NCBI RefSeq assembly: GCF_000187895.1
Contig: NZ_DS990126.1
Location: forward strand, 1 to 64,000
From: Phocaeicola plebeius DSM 17135
GTDB taxonomy: Bacteria > Bacteroidota > Bacteroidia > Bacteroidales > Bacteroidaceae
DNA: 64,000 nt
Direction: 5' to 3'
Below, piece after piece: positions 47,976 to 57,628 of this stretch. The notes under the pieces were generated by a model. The model was not told the origin of the DNA. It did no database searches and worked only from the letters and a program-made list of their open reading frames with translations. How positions within the stretch are numbered: the stretch's first letter is position 1; the number at the start of each line of letters is the position of its first letter. A program made the translations under genes and the position numbers.

Positions 47976-48980
47976 ATGCAGCACGAAGAAATGAAAAATG
48001 AACGGATTGATCAGTTGATTGCGGAATACCTTTCCGGTAGCCTGACGGCAGATGCTTTTCAGGAATTGAAAAGCTGGAGTCAGCAGTCGGACGAGAACCG
48101 TATGTATGTCCGCAATCAGATAGAGGTCTGGTTTTCATCGGGAGTAGCTGCAAAAGATAAGGTGTTTGATAAAGAAGAAGCTTTTGCCCGTTTCCAGAAA
48201 CGAATCGGAAATAAAGAGCCGAAAGTGTACCGTTTCCCATGGAAGACCTTCTACCGGGTGGCAGCTGTGATACTGATTGTGCTACTTCCGCTGGTTGGTT
48301 ACTGGAAAGGACAGGAAACACTTCGTCAGACGTTCTCGGATATGGTGGTGGAAGCTCCGTTGGGAGCACGTACTAAGCTGTATTTGCCCGATGGTACGTT
48401 GGTGTGGTTGAATGCCGGTTCCAAAATCACCTATTCACAGGGTTTTGGCATGGATAACCGTCAGCTCAGTTTGGAAGGAGAAGGCTATTTTGAGGTAGTT
48501 CACAACCAAGACCTTCCTTTTGAGATCCATACGCATGAAGTAGACTTACGTGTATTGGGTACCAAGTTCAATTTCAAGAACTACTCGGATGATGAAGAAG
48601 TGACGGTTAGTCTATTGGAGGGAAAGGTTTCCTTGCATAATAGTTTGAAATCCATGTCAGACTTATATCTCTCTCCTAATGAGAAGATGGTGCTGAACAA
48701 GCGTACGGGCGAAATGGTGAAATCGAGAACCCGTGTAGAGAATTCCATGTTATGGACAAACGATGAGCTATTTTTTGACGAGGAGTTATTGGAAGACATA
48801 GCCAAGAAACTGATGCGTAGCTACGATGTACGAATTGAGATAGCCGACAGCCTGAAGAACCGTCGTTTCTACGGTAGTTTCAAGGTGATGGGTAACACTA
48901 TAGAAGAAGTACTGGAAACTATTGCCTCAACCAATCGTATGAAGTATCGATACGAAAATGAAAAATACATCCTTTATTAA
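47976..48980 (+). CDS. FecR-family anti-sigma factor
   Basis: 334 residues (an ATG at 47991 is an alternative start). The N-terminal cytoplasmic helix bundle (IDQLIAEYLSGSLTADAFQE) would hold the sigma factor. One membrane segment at about 90-108 (VAAVILIVLLPLVGYW) leads into the periplasmic FecR domain (APLGARTKLYLPDGTLVWLN, LEGEGYFEVVHN, VLGTKFNFKNY, SLLEGKVSL) and a C-terminal DUF4974 domain (IAKKLMRSYDVRIEI, YGSFKVMGNTIEEVLETIA) that contacts the STN domain of SusC. It lies 67 nt after the sigma gene. Confidence 0.93.
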   Translation: MQHEEMKNERIDQLIAEYLSGSLTADAFQELKSWSQQSDENRMYVRNQIEVWFSSGVAAKDKVFDKEEAFARFQKRIGNKEPKVYRFPWKTFYRVAAVILIVLLPLVGYWKGQETLRQTFSDMVVEAPLGARTKLYLPDGTLVWLNAGSKITYSQGFGMDNRQLSLEGEGYFEVVHNQDLPFEIHTHEVDLRVLGTKFNFKNYSDDEEVTVSLLEGKVSLHNSLKSMSDLYLSPNEKMVLNKRTGEMVKSRTRVENSMLWTNDELFFDEELLEDIAKKLMRSYDVRIEIADSLKNRRFYGSFKVMGNTIEEVLETIASTNRMKYRYENEKYILY

Positions 48981-49210
48981 CTAATTTGTCAAACCTTAAA
49001 AAGAGAAACACCATGAACATAGAATCTTCCGGCTGACAGGGTCCATAAGGCGAAGACATAAAAACAAGGAAGATGCGGGCACATCCTCCTTGCAGGTTTG
49101 CAAGTCTTCTGCATAGGGCAAAAACTTGAATCAAAGATGCCGCAAAGATAGGTATTCTTCGATTCTTACAATTCTTACTTTTAGTTATTTAATTAAAAAT
49201 CAACAGAATT
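48981..49210 (+). promoter_or_regulatory. susC leader region with alternative hairpins
   Basis: 230 nt between anti-sigma and susC. Several complementary segments can pair in more than one way: ATCTTCC (49024-49030) with GGAAGAT (49068-49074), or 49066-49075 with 49082-49091, or 49089-49094 with 49099-49104. A seven-codon frame, MNIESSG, at 49013-49036 begins the region. An antisense RNA is predicted on the other strand (see separate entry). Confidence 0.5.
49060..49138 (-). ncRNA. Predicted cis-antisense RNA in the susC leader (DonS-like)
   Basis: On the minus strand TATCTTTG at 49143-49150 with a TTG at 49169-49171 (18-nt spacing) forms a promoter; transcription would start near 49138. About 70 nt downstream an intrinsic terminator closes it: a 10-bp stem (one G-T) at 49082-49091 / 49066-49075, then GTTTTT. 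The RNA of roughly 80 nt would hold a further hairpin (49089-49104) and be fully complementary to the leader of the susC message. Antisense RNAs at exactly this place, between FecR anti-sigma and susC, are known in Bacteroides fragilis (DonS). No other coding explanation exists for the strand. Confidence 0.62.
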
Positions 49211-52200
49211 ATGAGATATTTCAATAAGGCTATGTTAGTAGCCTCGGCTGCGCTTTGCCTGAACTTATCGGTCTTTTCTCAGAATATTACACTGAAAACC
49301 GGTAATGTAACGGTAAAGGAGGCGATGGAACAGTTGAAGAAGTCGTCAGGGTATTCATTTGTATTTTCATCTGAGGACTTGGATACCCAAAAAAATGTGT
49401 TTATATCTGTTCAAAATGGGAAAATAGAAGATGCGATTAAGCAAATTTTAGCAGGGCAAGACGGAATAACTTATCAGATTCAGAATAAGAAGATTATTTT
49501 AAAGAAAGGGACAAGTACAGCTACAGCTGTCACTTCTAAGGTAAAAGGACGGGTTGTTGATGCGAATGGAGAGCCGATTATAGGTGCAACTGTTAAAGAG
49601 AAAGGGACATCAAACGGTACAATCACAGATTTAGATGGAAATTTTGTTTTGGAAACAGGTAAAGGAGCTTTACTGGATATTTCTTATATAGGTTATCGTT
49701 CGGTAGAGATTGCATCTTCAGTAAAACCTCTTTCTGTGGTATTGAAAGAGGATACTCAGAATCTAGATGAAGTTGTTATTTTGGCTTATGGAACGCAAAC
49801 AAAACGAAATGTAACGGGTTCAATGGAAACGGTGAAATTTGATGAGCTTGGCGATATTCCGGCAGCACAATTTGCGCAAAAACTTCAAGGTCAGATTACT
49901 GGAGTTCAGATTAATCAAGGGACTGGTGCTCCAGGACAGGGAATGAATATTAGAATTCGTGGTGCTGCATCTTTATCCACAGATTCAAGCCCATTGTATG
50001 TGGTAGATGGTTTTCCGATTGTGGGTGATATTAATAATTTGAACCCTAATGAGATAGAGTCAATGACCGTATTGAAAGATGCTGCTGCAACAGCCTTATA
50101 TGGTTCGCGGGCTGCATTTGGAGTTGTATTGATTACGACAAAGGGAGCAAAAACAGGTAAAACAAACGTAAGTTTTAATGGATATTGGGGAGTTCAGGTT
50201 GTTCCTGAAAAAGGTAGGCCAGATATGATGAATGGAACAGAATGGGCACAATTCCGAAAAGAACATTATGAAGATTTAGGACAGCCTGTTCCAGAAGCTT
50301 TTCAAAATCCATCTCAATACGGAGAAGGATATAATTGGTATGATACAATGTTGAGGAATGCCTTAATACAAGATTATAATGTTTCTATTCAGTCTGGTTC
50401 TGAAAAACTTCAGAATTCAACTGTCTTAGGATATTTTAATCAGGATGGAGTGGTCTTAAACTCAGATTATAGACGTATTTCTTTGCGTTCTAATACATTG
50501 TATAAAATAAATCCCAAGATGAAGGTAGCCTTTAATATCGCACCTACTTATACTTTTGAGAATCGCCCATTAAGTGATGGAGCATTTTTTGGAGGTGGCG
50601 GCTTATTGGCTAATGCAAATTTAACTCCTCCCATTCTTCCATATCAAGATGAGGACGGAAATATGCCTGTATCTGTAACAACGGAGGGGGTTACTATGAA
50701 TCCTACTCCTAACTGGGTACGCTCTATTCAGGATACAGAGAATGCATATAAAACATTGCGTATATTGGCTAATGCTTATTTTGAATATGAACCTGTTAAG
50801 AATTTAATTTTAAAAACTAGCATTAGTACAGATTTAGGGTATGAAGACAGACATTATTTTCAGCCTTCTACTGCTGGAAGGGCTTTTAATTCAGAACCAA
50901 GCGCTCTTAATGCTAATTTGAGGGAAGAAGATAATGATTATTATTCTTATCTTTCGGAAACGACAGCTAACTATTCAAAAAATTTTGGTGACCATCATAT
51001 TGATGCCTTACTTGGATTTACTGTTCAAAAGTATCATGCTCAATATGGAGTTGTGTCTGGGTATAATTTTGCTGATGACCGTATTCAGACAATAAATGCT
51101 GCTTTAATAAAGAATAATCCAACAATGGATGTTCAAGAATGGAGTATGATGTCTTATTTGGGTAGATTTAATTATGATTTTAAAGGACGTTATTTGTTGG
51201 GATTTAGTATACGTAGGGATGGTTCTTCACGTTTTGGAATGAATAACCGCTGGGGTAATTTCCCTGCTATATCTGCGGGATGGTTAGTTAGTGATGAAGC
51301 CTTTATGAAGAAGCTTTCATGGGTTTCATTGTTGAAATTACGTGGTAGTTATGGAGTAATAGGTAATAATAATATAGGGAATTATACCCAATATAACACA
51401 ATCAATATTACAAAAGGGGGAGTATTTGGGAGTACGGTTGTGAACGGAAGTCAGGTAACTAATTTGGGAAACTCAAATTTAGGATGGGAAAAAACAAAAC
51501 AATTAGATTTAGGTATAGATTTTTCTTTCCTGAATAATCGTATTACTCTTACTTATGACTATTACAAAAAAATTACGGATAATTTGCTTTATTCCTTGTC
51601 TGTCCCAAGAGAATCGGGTTTTTCTACAATTACAGGAAATGTGGGTAAAATAAAATTCTGGGGTCATGAAATTAGTATTAACTCACATAACCTCGTGGGA
51701 GCTTTCAAATGGGATACTAATTTCAATATCGCTTTTAGTGATAATAGGGTGCTGGCTTTATCAGGTATGAGTGATTATATGCTGGCGTCTACAGGAATTG
51801 TGCAAACTATCACCAAGGTAGGAGGCAGAATAGGTCAATTTTATGGTATGGTACAAGAAGGGGTATATGTGGATCAGGCAGATTATGATAGCTCTCCGAA
51901 GGCTGTAGACTCTGAAGTTGGTACTATTAAGTTTAAAGATGTAAATGGAGATGGAAGTATAACTTATGATGACATGGGAGGAGACAAGACTGAATTAGGA
52001 AATCCATATCCTAAGTTTACTTTTGGGTTTACAAATAATTTTTCTTATAAGAATTTTGATTTATCTATTATTTGCTCAGGTTCTTATGGAAATAAGATTG
52101 TGGCTGTGAGTGAACAAGGAACAACCAATTTGGATGGTAACTTTAATGTATTGAAAGAAGTAAAAGACAGATGGCGTTCTCCCGAAAATCCAGGTGCAGG

Positions 52201-52522
52201 GAAATACGGAAAGAGTACTAGTGGTACAGGTCGTGAAAGAGATATTTTACATTCTAGGTTTATTTGTGACGGAAGTCATTTGACTGTTAAAAATATTACT
52301 TTCGGGTATACATTCCCTACTCATATTCTTAAGTATGTAAAGAGTTTACGTTTGTATGCAAGTGTACAACAACCGTTTGTTTTTACTAAATATAAATATG
52401 CAAATCCGGAAGTTGGGGTTGATTTTGACGGAAATGCTCCTAATGCGTTGTTGCAAGGTATAGATTTCTCTACTTATCCTATACCGCGGACATTTACTGT
52501 TGGACTAAATGTTTCATTTTAA
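49211..52522 (+). CDS. SusC-family TonB-dependent transporter with STN signalling domain
   Basis: 1103 residues. Signal peptide (1-23, ending VFSQ), then an STN domain at about 25-100 (VTVKEAMEQLKKSSGYSFVF, IKQILAGQDGITYQIQ), a CarboxypepD_reg-like domain (GRVVDANGEPIIGATVKEKG, TDLDGNFVLETG), the TonB-box-like LDEVVILAYG, a plug (about 200-320, IESMTVLKDAAATALYGSRA) and a barrel ending in FTVGLNVSF. The STN domain marks it as a transducer that signals substrate passage to the FecR protein encoded upstream. With SusD and GH78 downstream, a rhamnose-containing glycan is the likely substrate. Confidence 0.95.
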   Translation: MRYFNKAMLVASAALCLNLSVFSQNITLKTGNVTVKEAMEQLKKSSGYSFVFSSEDLDTQKNVFISVQNGKIEDAIKQILAGQDGITYQIQNKKIILKKGTSTATAVTSKVKGRVVDANGEPIIGATVKEKGTSNGTITDLDGNFVLETGKGALLDISYIGYRSVEIASSVKPLSVVLKEDTQNLDEVVILAYGTQTKRNVTGSMETVKFDELGDIPAAQFAQKLQGQITGVQINQGTGAPGQGMNIRIRGAASLSTDSSPLYVVDGFPIVGDINNLNPNEIESMTVLKDAAATALYGSRAAFGVVLITTKGAKTGKTNVSFNGYWGVQVVPEKGRPDMMNGTEWAQFRKEHYEDLGQPVPEAFQNPSQYGEGYNWYDTMLRNALIQDYNVSIQSGSEKLQNSTVLGYFNQDGVVLNSDYRRISLRSNTLYKINPKMKVAFNIAPTYTFENRPLSDGAFFGGGGLLANANLTPPILPYQDEDGNMPVSVTTEGVTMNPTPNWVRSIQDTENAYKTLRILANAYFEYEPVKNLILKTSISTDLGYEDRHYFQPSTAGRAFNSEPSALNANLREEDNDYYSYLSETTANYSKNFGDHHIDALLGFTVQKYHAQYGVVSGYNFADDRIQTINAALIKNNPTMDVQEWSMMSYLGRFNYDFKGRYLLGFSIRRDGSSRFGMNNRWGNFPAISAGWLVSDEAFMKKLSWVSLLKLRGSYGVIGNNNIGNYTQYNTINITKGGVFGSTVVNGSQVTNLGNSNLGWEKTKQLDLGIDFSFLNNRITLTYDYYKKITDNLLYSLSVPRESGFSTITGNVGKIKFWGHEISINSHNLVGAFKWDTNFNIAFSDNRVLALSGMSDYMLASTGIVQTITKVGGRIGQFYGMVQEGVYVDQADYDSSPKAVDSEVGTIKFKDVNGDGSITYDDMGGDKTELGNPYPKFTFGFTNNFSYKNFDLSIICSGSYGNKIVAVSEQGTTNLDGNFNVLKEVKDRWRSPENPGAGKYGKSTSGTGRERDILHSRFICDGSHLTVKNITFGYTFPTHILKYVKSLRLYASVQQPFVFTKYKYANPEVGVDFDGNAPNALLQGIDFSTYPIPRTFTVGLNVSF

Positions 52523-52534
52523 AAGAAAAAAGTT

Positions 52535-54001
52535 ATGAAAATTAGAGTATCTTTATATACAATATTATTTGCTTCATTATTAGGAAGCTGTGATAATTTC
52601 CTAGATATACCGTCTGAGACATCACTAAGTTCTGAAGTTTATTATAAATCACAAAGTGATTTTGAACAGGGAATAAATGGTGCGTATGCTTTGTTACGAG
52701 ATTTATATAGTGGAAGTAATGGAGCATGGGCAATGGGTGAATTAAGGTCTGATAATACAACTTATGTGTATAATCCAACAGAAAGAGGAACAATCTCAGC
52801 TGAATTTGTAAAAGATTTTTTGGATGATGCGAATAACAGTGTTCCTTATCATAAATATGTGACAAATTATAGTATTATCTCTAATGTCAATTATCTTTTG
52901 GAACCAATAGATGGAGTTGATTTTGATGAATCTGTAAAGAATAATATTAAAGGGCAAGCATATTTTCTACGGGCTTTGGCTTATTTTGATTTGGTTCAAT
53001 ATTTTGGTTCTGTGCCTTTACATTTGACTCCAGTAAAGACCATGGAAGAAACAGCTTTGCCTTTATCAGAAGTAGATGCTGTTTATGAACAGATTATTAA
53101 AGATGCAAAACTAGCTATTGAGTTGTTGCCTGATAAAAGTAAACAAGAACTTGGACGGGCTACTTCTGGGGCAGCGAGAACTCTTTTAGGAAATGTATAT
53201 ATTGCTCGAAAAAATTGGAGTGAAGCTGAAAAAGTATTGAAAGAAGTAACCGGATATGATTTATGGGATAATTATGCGGATGCCTTTGAACCAGCCAATA
53301 AGAATGGAATAGAATCTATTTTTGAAGTTCAGTTTAAAGAAGGTAATGAAGGCTATGCAAGTAATTTCTTTTATGTATTTTTGCCACAACCTATTACTGC
53401 AGAAGAAGTTTCGGCTATCACTGGAATAAAAGAGAATTCTTACATTGTAGAAGGATATAATATTCCAACTCCAGATATTATTGCTGCTTATGAGCAAGGT
53501 GATGAAAGAAAGGATGCTTCTATAGGTTGGCTTACAGCATCAGGGAATCCATATCCTTATATAAAGAAATATTGCCATGCACATGCTCTAACGAATAATA
53601 CGAATGATAATTGGCCGGTTTATCGTTATTCAGAGGTATTACTATTTTTAGCAGAAGCGTTAAATGAACAAGATAAAACAGATGAAGCTTTACCTTATTT
53701 GAATAAGGTTAGAAATAGAGCTGGATTGGATGATAGTCAGGCGACAGGGAAAGAAGCTGTAAGGAAGGCTATTTTACAAGAACGTCGGGTTGAGCTTGCT
53801 TTTGAAAATAAAAGGTGGTTGGATTTAACTCGTTCAGGAGAAGTCGAAACGGTGATGAAAGCGTATGGAGAGAGAGTGAAGTCTAATCCTTCTGCTTATT
53901 ATTTCCCGGCAGGATATTCGGTTGCACCTAATTCTTATACGGATATTCGTATCTTGTTCCCGTTACCAGCTTCGGAGGCAGCGTTGAGTCCTTATTTTTA
54001 A
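52535..54001 (+). CDS. SusD/RagB-family glycan-binding lipoprotein
   Basis: 488 residues with lipobox LLGSC (Cys19). Typical SusD features: NFLDIPSETSLSSEVYYKSQ, NNIKGQAYFLRALAYFDLVQ, YFGSVPLHLTPV, ATSGAARTLLGNVYIARKNW, YRYSEVLLFLAEALNEQ and the C-terminal RRVELAFENKRWLDLTRSG. It starts 12 nt after its SusC partner, and a strong terminator follows its stop codon. Codon use is very AT-rich, as in the partner gene and unlike the rhamnosidase gene that follows. Confidence 0.93.
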   Translation: MKIRVSLYTILFASLLGSCDNFLDIPSETSLSSEVYYKSQSDFEQGINGAYALLRDLYSGSNGAWAMGELRSDNTTYVYNPTERGTISAEFVKDFLDDANNSVPYHKYVTNYSIISNVNYLLEPIDGVDFDESVKNNIKGQAYFLRALAYFDLVQYFGSVPLHLTPVKTMEETALPLSEVDAVYEQIIKDAKLAIELLPDKSKQELGRATSGAARTLLGNVYIARKNWSEAEKVLKEVTGYDLWDNYADAFEPANKNGIESIFEVQFKEGNEGYASNFFYVFLPQPITAEEVSAITGIKENSYIVEGYNIPTPDIIAAYEQGDERKDASIGWLTASGNPYPYIKKYCHAHALTNNTNDNWPVYRYSEVLLFLAEALNEQDKTDEALPYLNKVRNRAGLDDSQATGKEAVRKAILQERRVELAFENKRWLDLTRSGEVETVMKAYGERVKSNPSAYYFPAGYSVAPNSYTDIRILFPLPASEAALSPYF

Positions 54002-54010
54002 TTTATAATG

Positions 54011-54043
54011 AAAAACGAGACAGTATTATACTGTCTCGTTTTT
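54011..54043. terminator. Strong bidirectional terminator after susD
   Basis: Perfect 15-bp stem (54011-54025 with 54029-54043), TTA loop, with AAAAA/TTTTT at its ends. It begins 9 nt after the susD stop codon and ends only 5 nt before the ATG of the rhamnosidase gene. Confidence 0.9.
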
Positions 54044-54048
54044 AACCT

Positions 54049-57000
54049 ATGAAACTTATGAAGTACCGATCTCTTTTTTGCTTATATTTTTTATGTAGCA
54101 TGTTAATTTCTCCTGCACTCTCAATGGGGTTACAGAAACTAGAGGTAGAATATAATCAGTGTCCACTTGCTTTGGATGTGCCATCTCCTAGATTCGGCTG
54201 GCAACTTGTAAGCAATCCACACGAAAGAGGCATATATCAGACAGCTTATCAATTAGAGGTAAAGGATGAGGCTGGTAAGGTAGTCTGGAATTCCGGAAAA
54301 GTGCCAACAGATGTGTCTCAGCATGTGACTTATCAGGGAGATGCGTTGAAGCCGGCTACCCGTTATACCTGGAAAGTAAAAATCTGGAACAATAAGGGAG
54401 AAATTGCGGAAAAAGATTCTTGGTTTGAGACAAGCCTGATGACGTCTAATGATAAAGAAGGCTGGAATGGAGCGCGTTGGATTGGAGGCGGCGACGAGGA
54501 TATGGTGCTGTATTCACATTATTTGCCAGTATTCAGACTGGATTGTTCATTTCAGATGAAAAAACAGGCCACGTCGCGCAAGATAGCCTTTGTGTATGGT
54601 GCTAACGATGAACGTCTGATGGACGCGAATAAGAACATCTATCACATTGCCAGTGGAAAGGATGAGTCATACATAAAAGTGGAGTTTGATTTGTCTCCTT
54701 TGAAAGACGGACGAAATGCCTGGATACATATTTATCGTGCCGGTTATCAGCCGGATGATAAACCTTCTGTTCCTTTGAAATCTTTTATGCTACCCGTTGA
54801 TGTGCTGAATGCGAAGAATCAATATCAGCCGCATACGTTCTCTTTGTATTCCAATTTGGGCTTCACCACACTGAAAAAAGGAGAGGTGCAGATTGGAGAA
54901 GTGAATCTGAACCCGTTGGGGCAAGGAGGTGATTTTGTGGCTTTTCCGGTAGTCGGTGATGTGGGGTATGCGTTGGAGCATGCAACTGATTTTTCAGAAG
55001 TCAGAACGGATATTCGCAATTTTCGGAGTCCGGAGAACAAGTTAGCTTCTGTAACCTTGGATGCTACACAGTTGAATGGCGTAAAGAAGTGCTATGTACA
55101 GAATCCCAGCCGTAACGCTATGCCGATGTTGCGTACGGAGTTTGAGACTTCCTCTAATAAGGTTCGGAAGGCCCGTTTGTATGTTACCTCTCGTGGTATT
55201 TATGAAATGTATCTCAACGGACAGCGCGTAGGAGAGGATTATTTTAACCCGGGCGTGACACAGTATAATAAAACGCATCTGTATCAGGTATACGATGTGA
55301 CGACGTTGATTGCGAAAGGAAAGAATGCTGTTGGAGCCATTTTGGCCGAAGGATGGTGGAGTGGAGGAGCAACTTATGCCGGAGAAAACTGGAATTTCTT
55401 TGGCGACCGTCAGTCATTGCTGGCACAGTTGGTTGTGACTTATGAGGATGGAAAGGTACAGACGATTGTAACTTCTCCAGATACGTGGAAGTATTTTAAT
55501 CAGGGGCCTGTGGTGTATGGTAGTTTCTTTCAGGGAGAGGTATATGATGCCTTGAGAGAAAAAGCGATTGAAGGATGGACAAAAGCGGGATATGATGATT
55601 CGGCCTGGAAGAAAGCTGTAGAAGTCTCGCTTGGAGGTCATGTCAGTCGGTTAGGTGGAGGAACAATGCCTAAAGTCGATGATTATTCCAATTTCCACCT
55701 GATGGCTCAATACGGTCAGACGGTAAAGGCCATTCAGAAGCTGACGGCACAATCGGTAGAAGAGGTTCGTCCGGGCATTTTTGTGTACGATATGGGACAG
55801 AATATGGTAGGAGTGCCAGAAATCACACTCAAGGGAATGAAGGCAGGACAGGAAATCAATCTGCGTTATGCCGAGGTGAAATATCCCGACCTGCCGCGTT
55901 ATGCCGGAAACGAGGGGATGGTTATGCTGGAAAATATCCGTGCAGCCATGGCGCAGGATAAATACATTACGAAAGGAGGAAATGAAACGATTGCTCCGAG
56001 ATTTACCTATCATGGCTACCGCTTCATTGAGATTACGGGCATAGACAAAGCTTTGCCGCTGGAGGATGTGAAAGGAGTGGTGTTAAGTTCGATTGACGGA
56101 CTGGCATCCAAGTATGAAACATCTAATGAGAAGGTTAATAAGTTGTGGCACAATATTGTGTGGTCTACTTATGCCAATTTCTTCTCCATTCCGACCGACT
56201 GTCCGCAGCGTAACGAGCGTTTGGGATGGGCGGGTGATATATCGGTGTTCTCCCGTACGGCCACTTACCTGGCAGATGTTCCGCAGTTCTTGCGTCGTTA
56301 TTTGTGTGCCATGAGGGACGTACAGCGTGAGGATGGCCGTTTCCCGGATGTGGCTCCTCTAGGTGGCGGATTTGGTGGCTTGCTGTGGGGTAGTGCTGGT
56401 ATTACAGTGCCGTGGGAAGTGTATCAGCAATATGGTGACAAGAGCTTGCTGGCAGAGCACTATGAGGCGATGTGCCGTTATGTGGATTATGTACGGACCA
56501 GGAATATCAATCCGGAGACGGGCATATTGGAACAGGAAAAGGTCTGGGGAAACTTGGGCGACTGGCTGGGACCGGAGGATAACAAGAATGACAAAACACT
56601 GATGTGGGAAGCATACTTCCTCTATGATTTGGACATTATGAAAAAAGTGGCTCAAATTTTAGGTAATAAGGAGGATGCGAAAAAGTTTGGGAAGTTGTAT
56701 GACGAACGTAAGGCGTTCTTCAACCGTACATATATTGACCCGCAGACAACGAAAACGATTTCTTCTGGGGCAAACGGTCCGGAAAGGGGAAAATTGGTGG
56801 ATATACAAACCTCGTATGTACTTCCTTTGTCTTTCGGCATTGTGAACCCGGAATGGAAAGAACAGTTTGCGGCTAATCTGGCGCATACGGTGCAGAGGGA
56901 GAATGTGGCAGACGATGGAAAGACTTATCCGGCTTATTCGCTGATGACGGGATTTATCGGTACGGCATGGATTAACAAGGCACTTTCGGACAATGGATAT

Positions 57001-57540
57001 GATGAGGTGGCCTACAACTTGTTGCAACAGACGACTTATCCTTCGTGGCTGTATTCTGTGGAGCAGGGAGCTACGACCATTTGGGAACGCCTGAACTCGT
57101 ATACGCATGTCGACGGATTTGGCGAGAACAACCGGATGAACTCGTTTAACCATTATTCCTTTGGAGCCGTCGGGGCATGGATGTATGCCTATTCACTGGG
57201 TATTATGCGGGATGAGAACCATCCGGGATTCAAGCATTTTGTGCTTTGTCCGAAGGTAGACCCTACAGGAAAGATGACTTTTGCCAGAGGATATTATGAT
57301 TCGCTGTATGGACGTATAGAAAGTGCATGGGAAGTGAAGGATGGAGAGGTGAGGTATTCATTCACTGTTCCGGCTAATACCAGTGCAACACTTTATTTGC
57401 CTGCTGCTTCAATGGATAGCGTAACTGAAAATGGTCGCGCGTTACAAGCTGGAAAAGAGGGTATAAAAGAAGTGACATATCAGGATGGAATGTGCAAGGC
57501 GGAATTGTTGTCGGGAACTTACCATTTTGTAGTGAAATAA
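54049..57540 (+). CDS. Alpha-L-rhamnosidase, GH78
   Basis: 1163 residues with a signal peptide (about 1-25; an ATG at 54058 is an alternative start). Multi-domain layout of the Bac_rhamnosid family: N-terminal beta-domains (LEVEYNQCPLALDVPSPRFG, AYQLEVKDEAGKVVWNSG), the Bac_rhamnosid_N domain (ARLYVTSRGIYEMYLNGQRV), a concanavalin-like domain, then the (alpha/alpha)6 catalytic barrel with DCPQRNERLGWAGDI at about 716-730, VWGNLGDWLGPE, and WERLNSY, and a C-terminal beta-domain. It removes terminal alpha-L-rhamnose in the periplasm or at the surface; the next operon on this strand catabolises the released rhamnose. Confidence 0.95.
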   Translation: MKLMKYRSLFCLYFLCSMLISPALSMGLQKLEVEYNQCPLALDVPSPRFGWQLVSNPHERGIYQTAYQLEVKDEAGKVVWNSGKVPTDVSQHVTYQGDALKPATRYTWKVKIWNNKGEIAEKDSWFETSLMTSNDKEGWNGARWIGGGDEDMVLYSHYLPVFRLDCSFQMKKQATSRKIAFVYGANDERLMDANKNIYHIASGKDESYIKVEFDLSPLKDGRNAWIHIYRAGYQPDDKPSVPLKSFMLPVDVLNAKNQYQPHTFSLYSNLGFTTLKKGEVQIGEVNLNPLGQGGDFVAFPVVGDVGYALEHATDFSEVRTDIRNFRSPENKLASVTLDATQLNGVKKCYVQNPSRNAMPMLRTEFETSSNKVRKARLYVTSRGIYEMYLNGQRVGEDYFNPGVTQYNKTHLYQVYDVTTLIAKGKNAVGAILAEGWWSGGATYAGENWNFFGDRQSLLAQLVVTYEDGKVQTIVTSPDTWKYFNQGPVVYGSFFQGEVYDALREKAIEGWTKAGYDDSAWKKAVEVSLGGHVSRLGGGTMPKVDDYSNFHLMAQYGQTVKAIQKLTAQSVEEVRPGIFVYDMGQNMVGVPEITLKGMKAGQEINLRYAEVKYPDLPRYAGNEGMVMLENIRAAMAQDKYITKGGNETIAPRFTYHGYRFIEITGIDKALPLEDVKGVVLSSIDGLASKYETSNEKVNKLWHNIVWSTYANFFSIPTDCPQRNERLGWAGDISVFSRTATYLADVPQFLRRYLCAMRDVQREDGRFPDVAPLGGGFGGLLWGSAGITVPWEVYQQYGDKSLLAEHYEAMCRYVDYVRTRNINPETGILEQEKVWGNLGDWLGPEDNKNDKTLMWEAYFLYDLDIMKKVAQILGNKEDAKKFGKLYDERKAFFNRTYIDPQTTKTISSGANGPERGKLVDIQTSYVLPLSFGIVNPEWKEQFAANLAHTVQRENVADDGKTYPAYSLMTGFIGTAWINKALSDNGYDEVAYNLLQQTTYPSWLYSVEQGATTIWERLNSYTHVDGFGENNRMNSFNHYSFGAVGAWMYAYSLGIMRDENHPGFKHFVLCPKVDPTGKMTFARGYYDSLYGRIESAWEVKDGEVRYSFTVPANTSATLYLPAASMDSVTENGRALQAGKEGIKEVTYQDGMCKAELLSGTYHFVVK

Positions 57541-57570
57541 TTCTCGGCTATACATCGGTATAAAACAAAA

Positions 57571-57628
57571 CAACCTCCTTCTGCTTGCTGTGAGCAATTC
57601 TTCAGCGCAGAAGGAGGTTGTATTTTTA
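57571..57628. terminator. Convergent terminator rhamnosidase / AraC regulator
   Basis: Perfect 14-bp stem (57571-57584 with 57607-57620) over a 22-nt loop, followed by TATTTTTATT on the plus strand. It overlaps the 3' end region of the regulator gene, which converges with the rhamnosidase gene. Confidence 0.82.
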
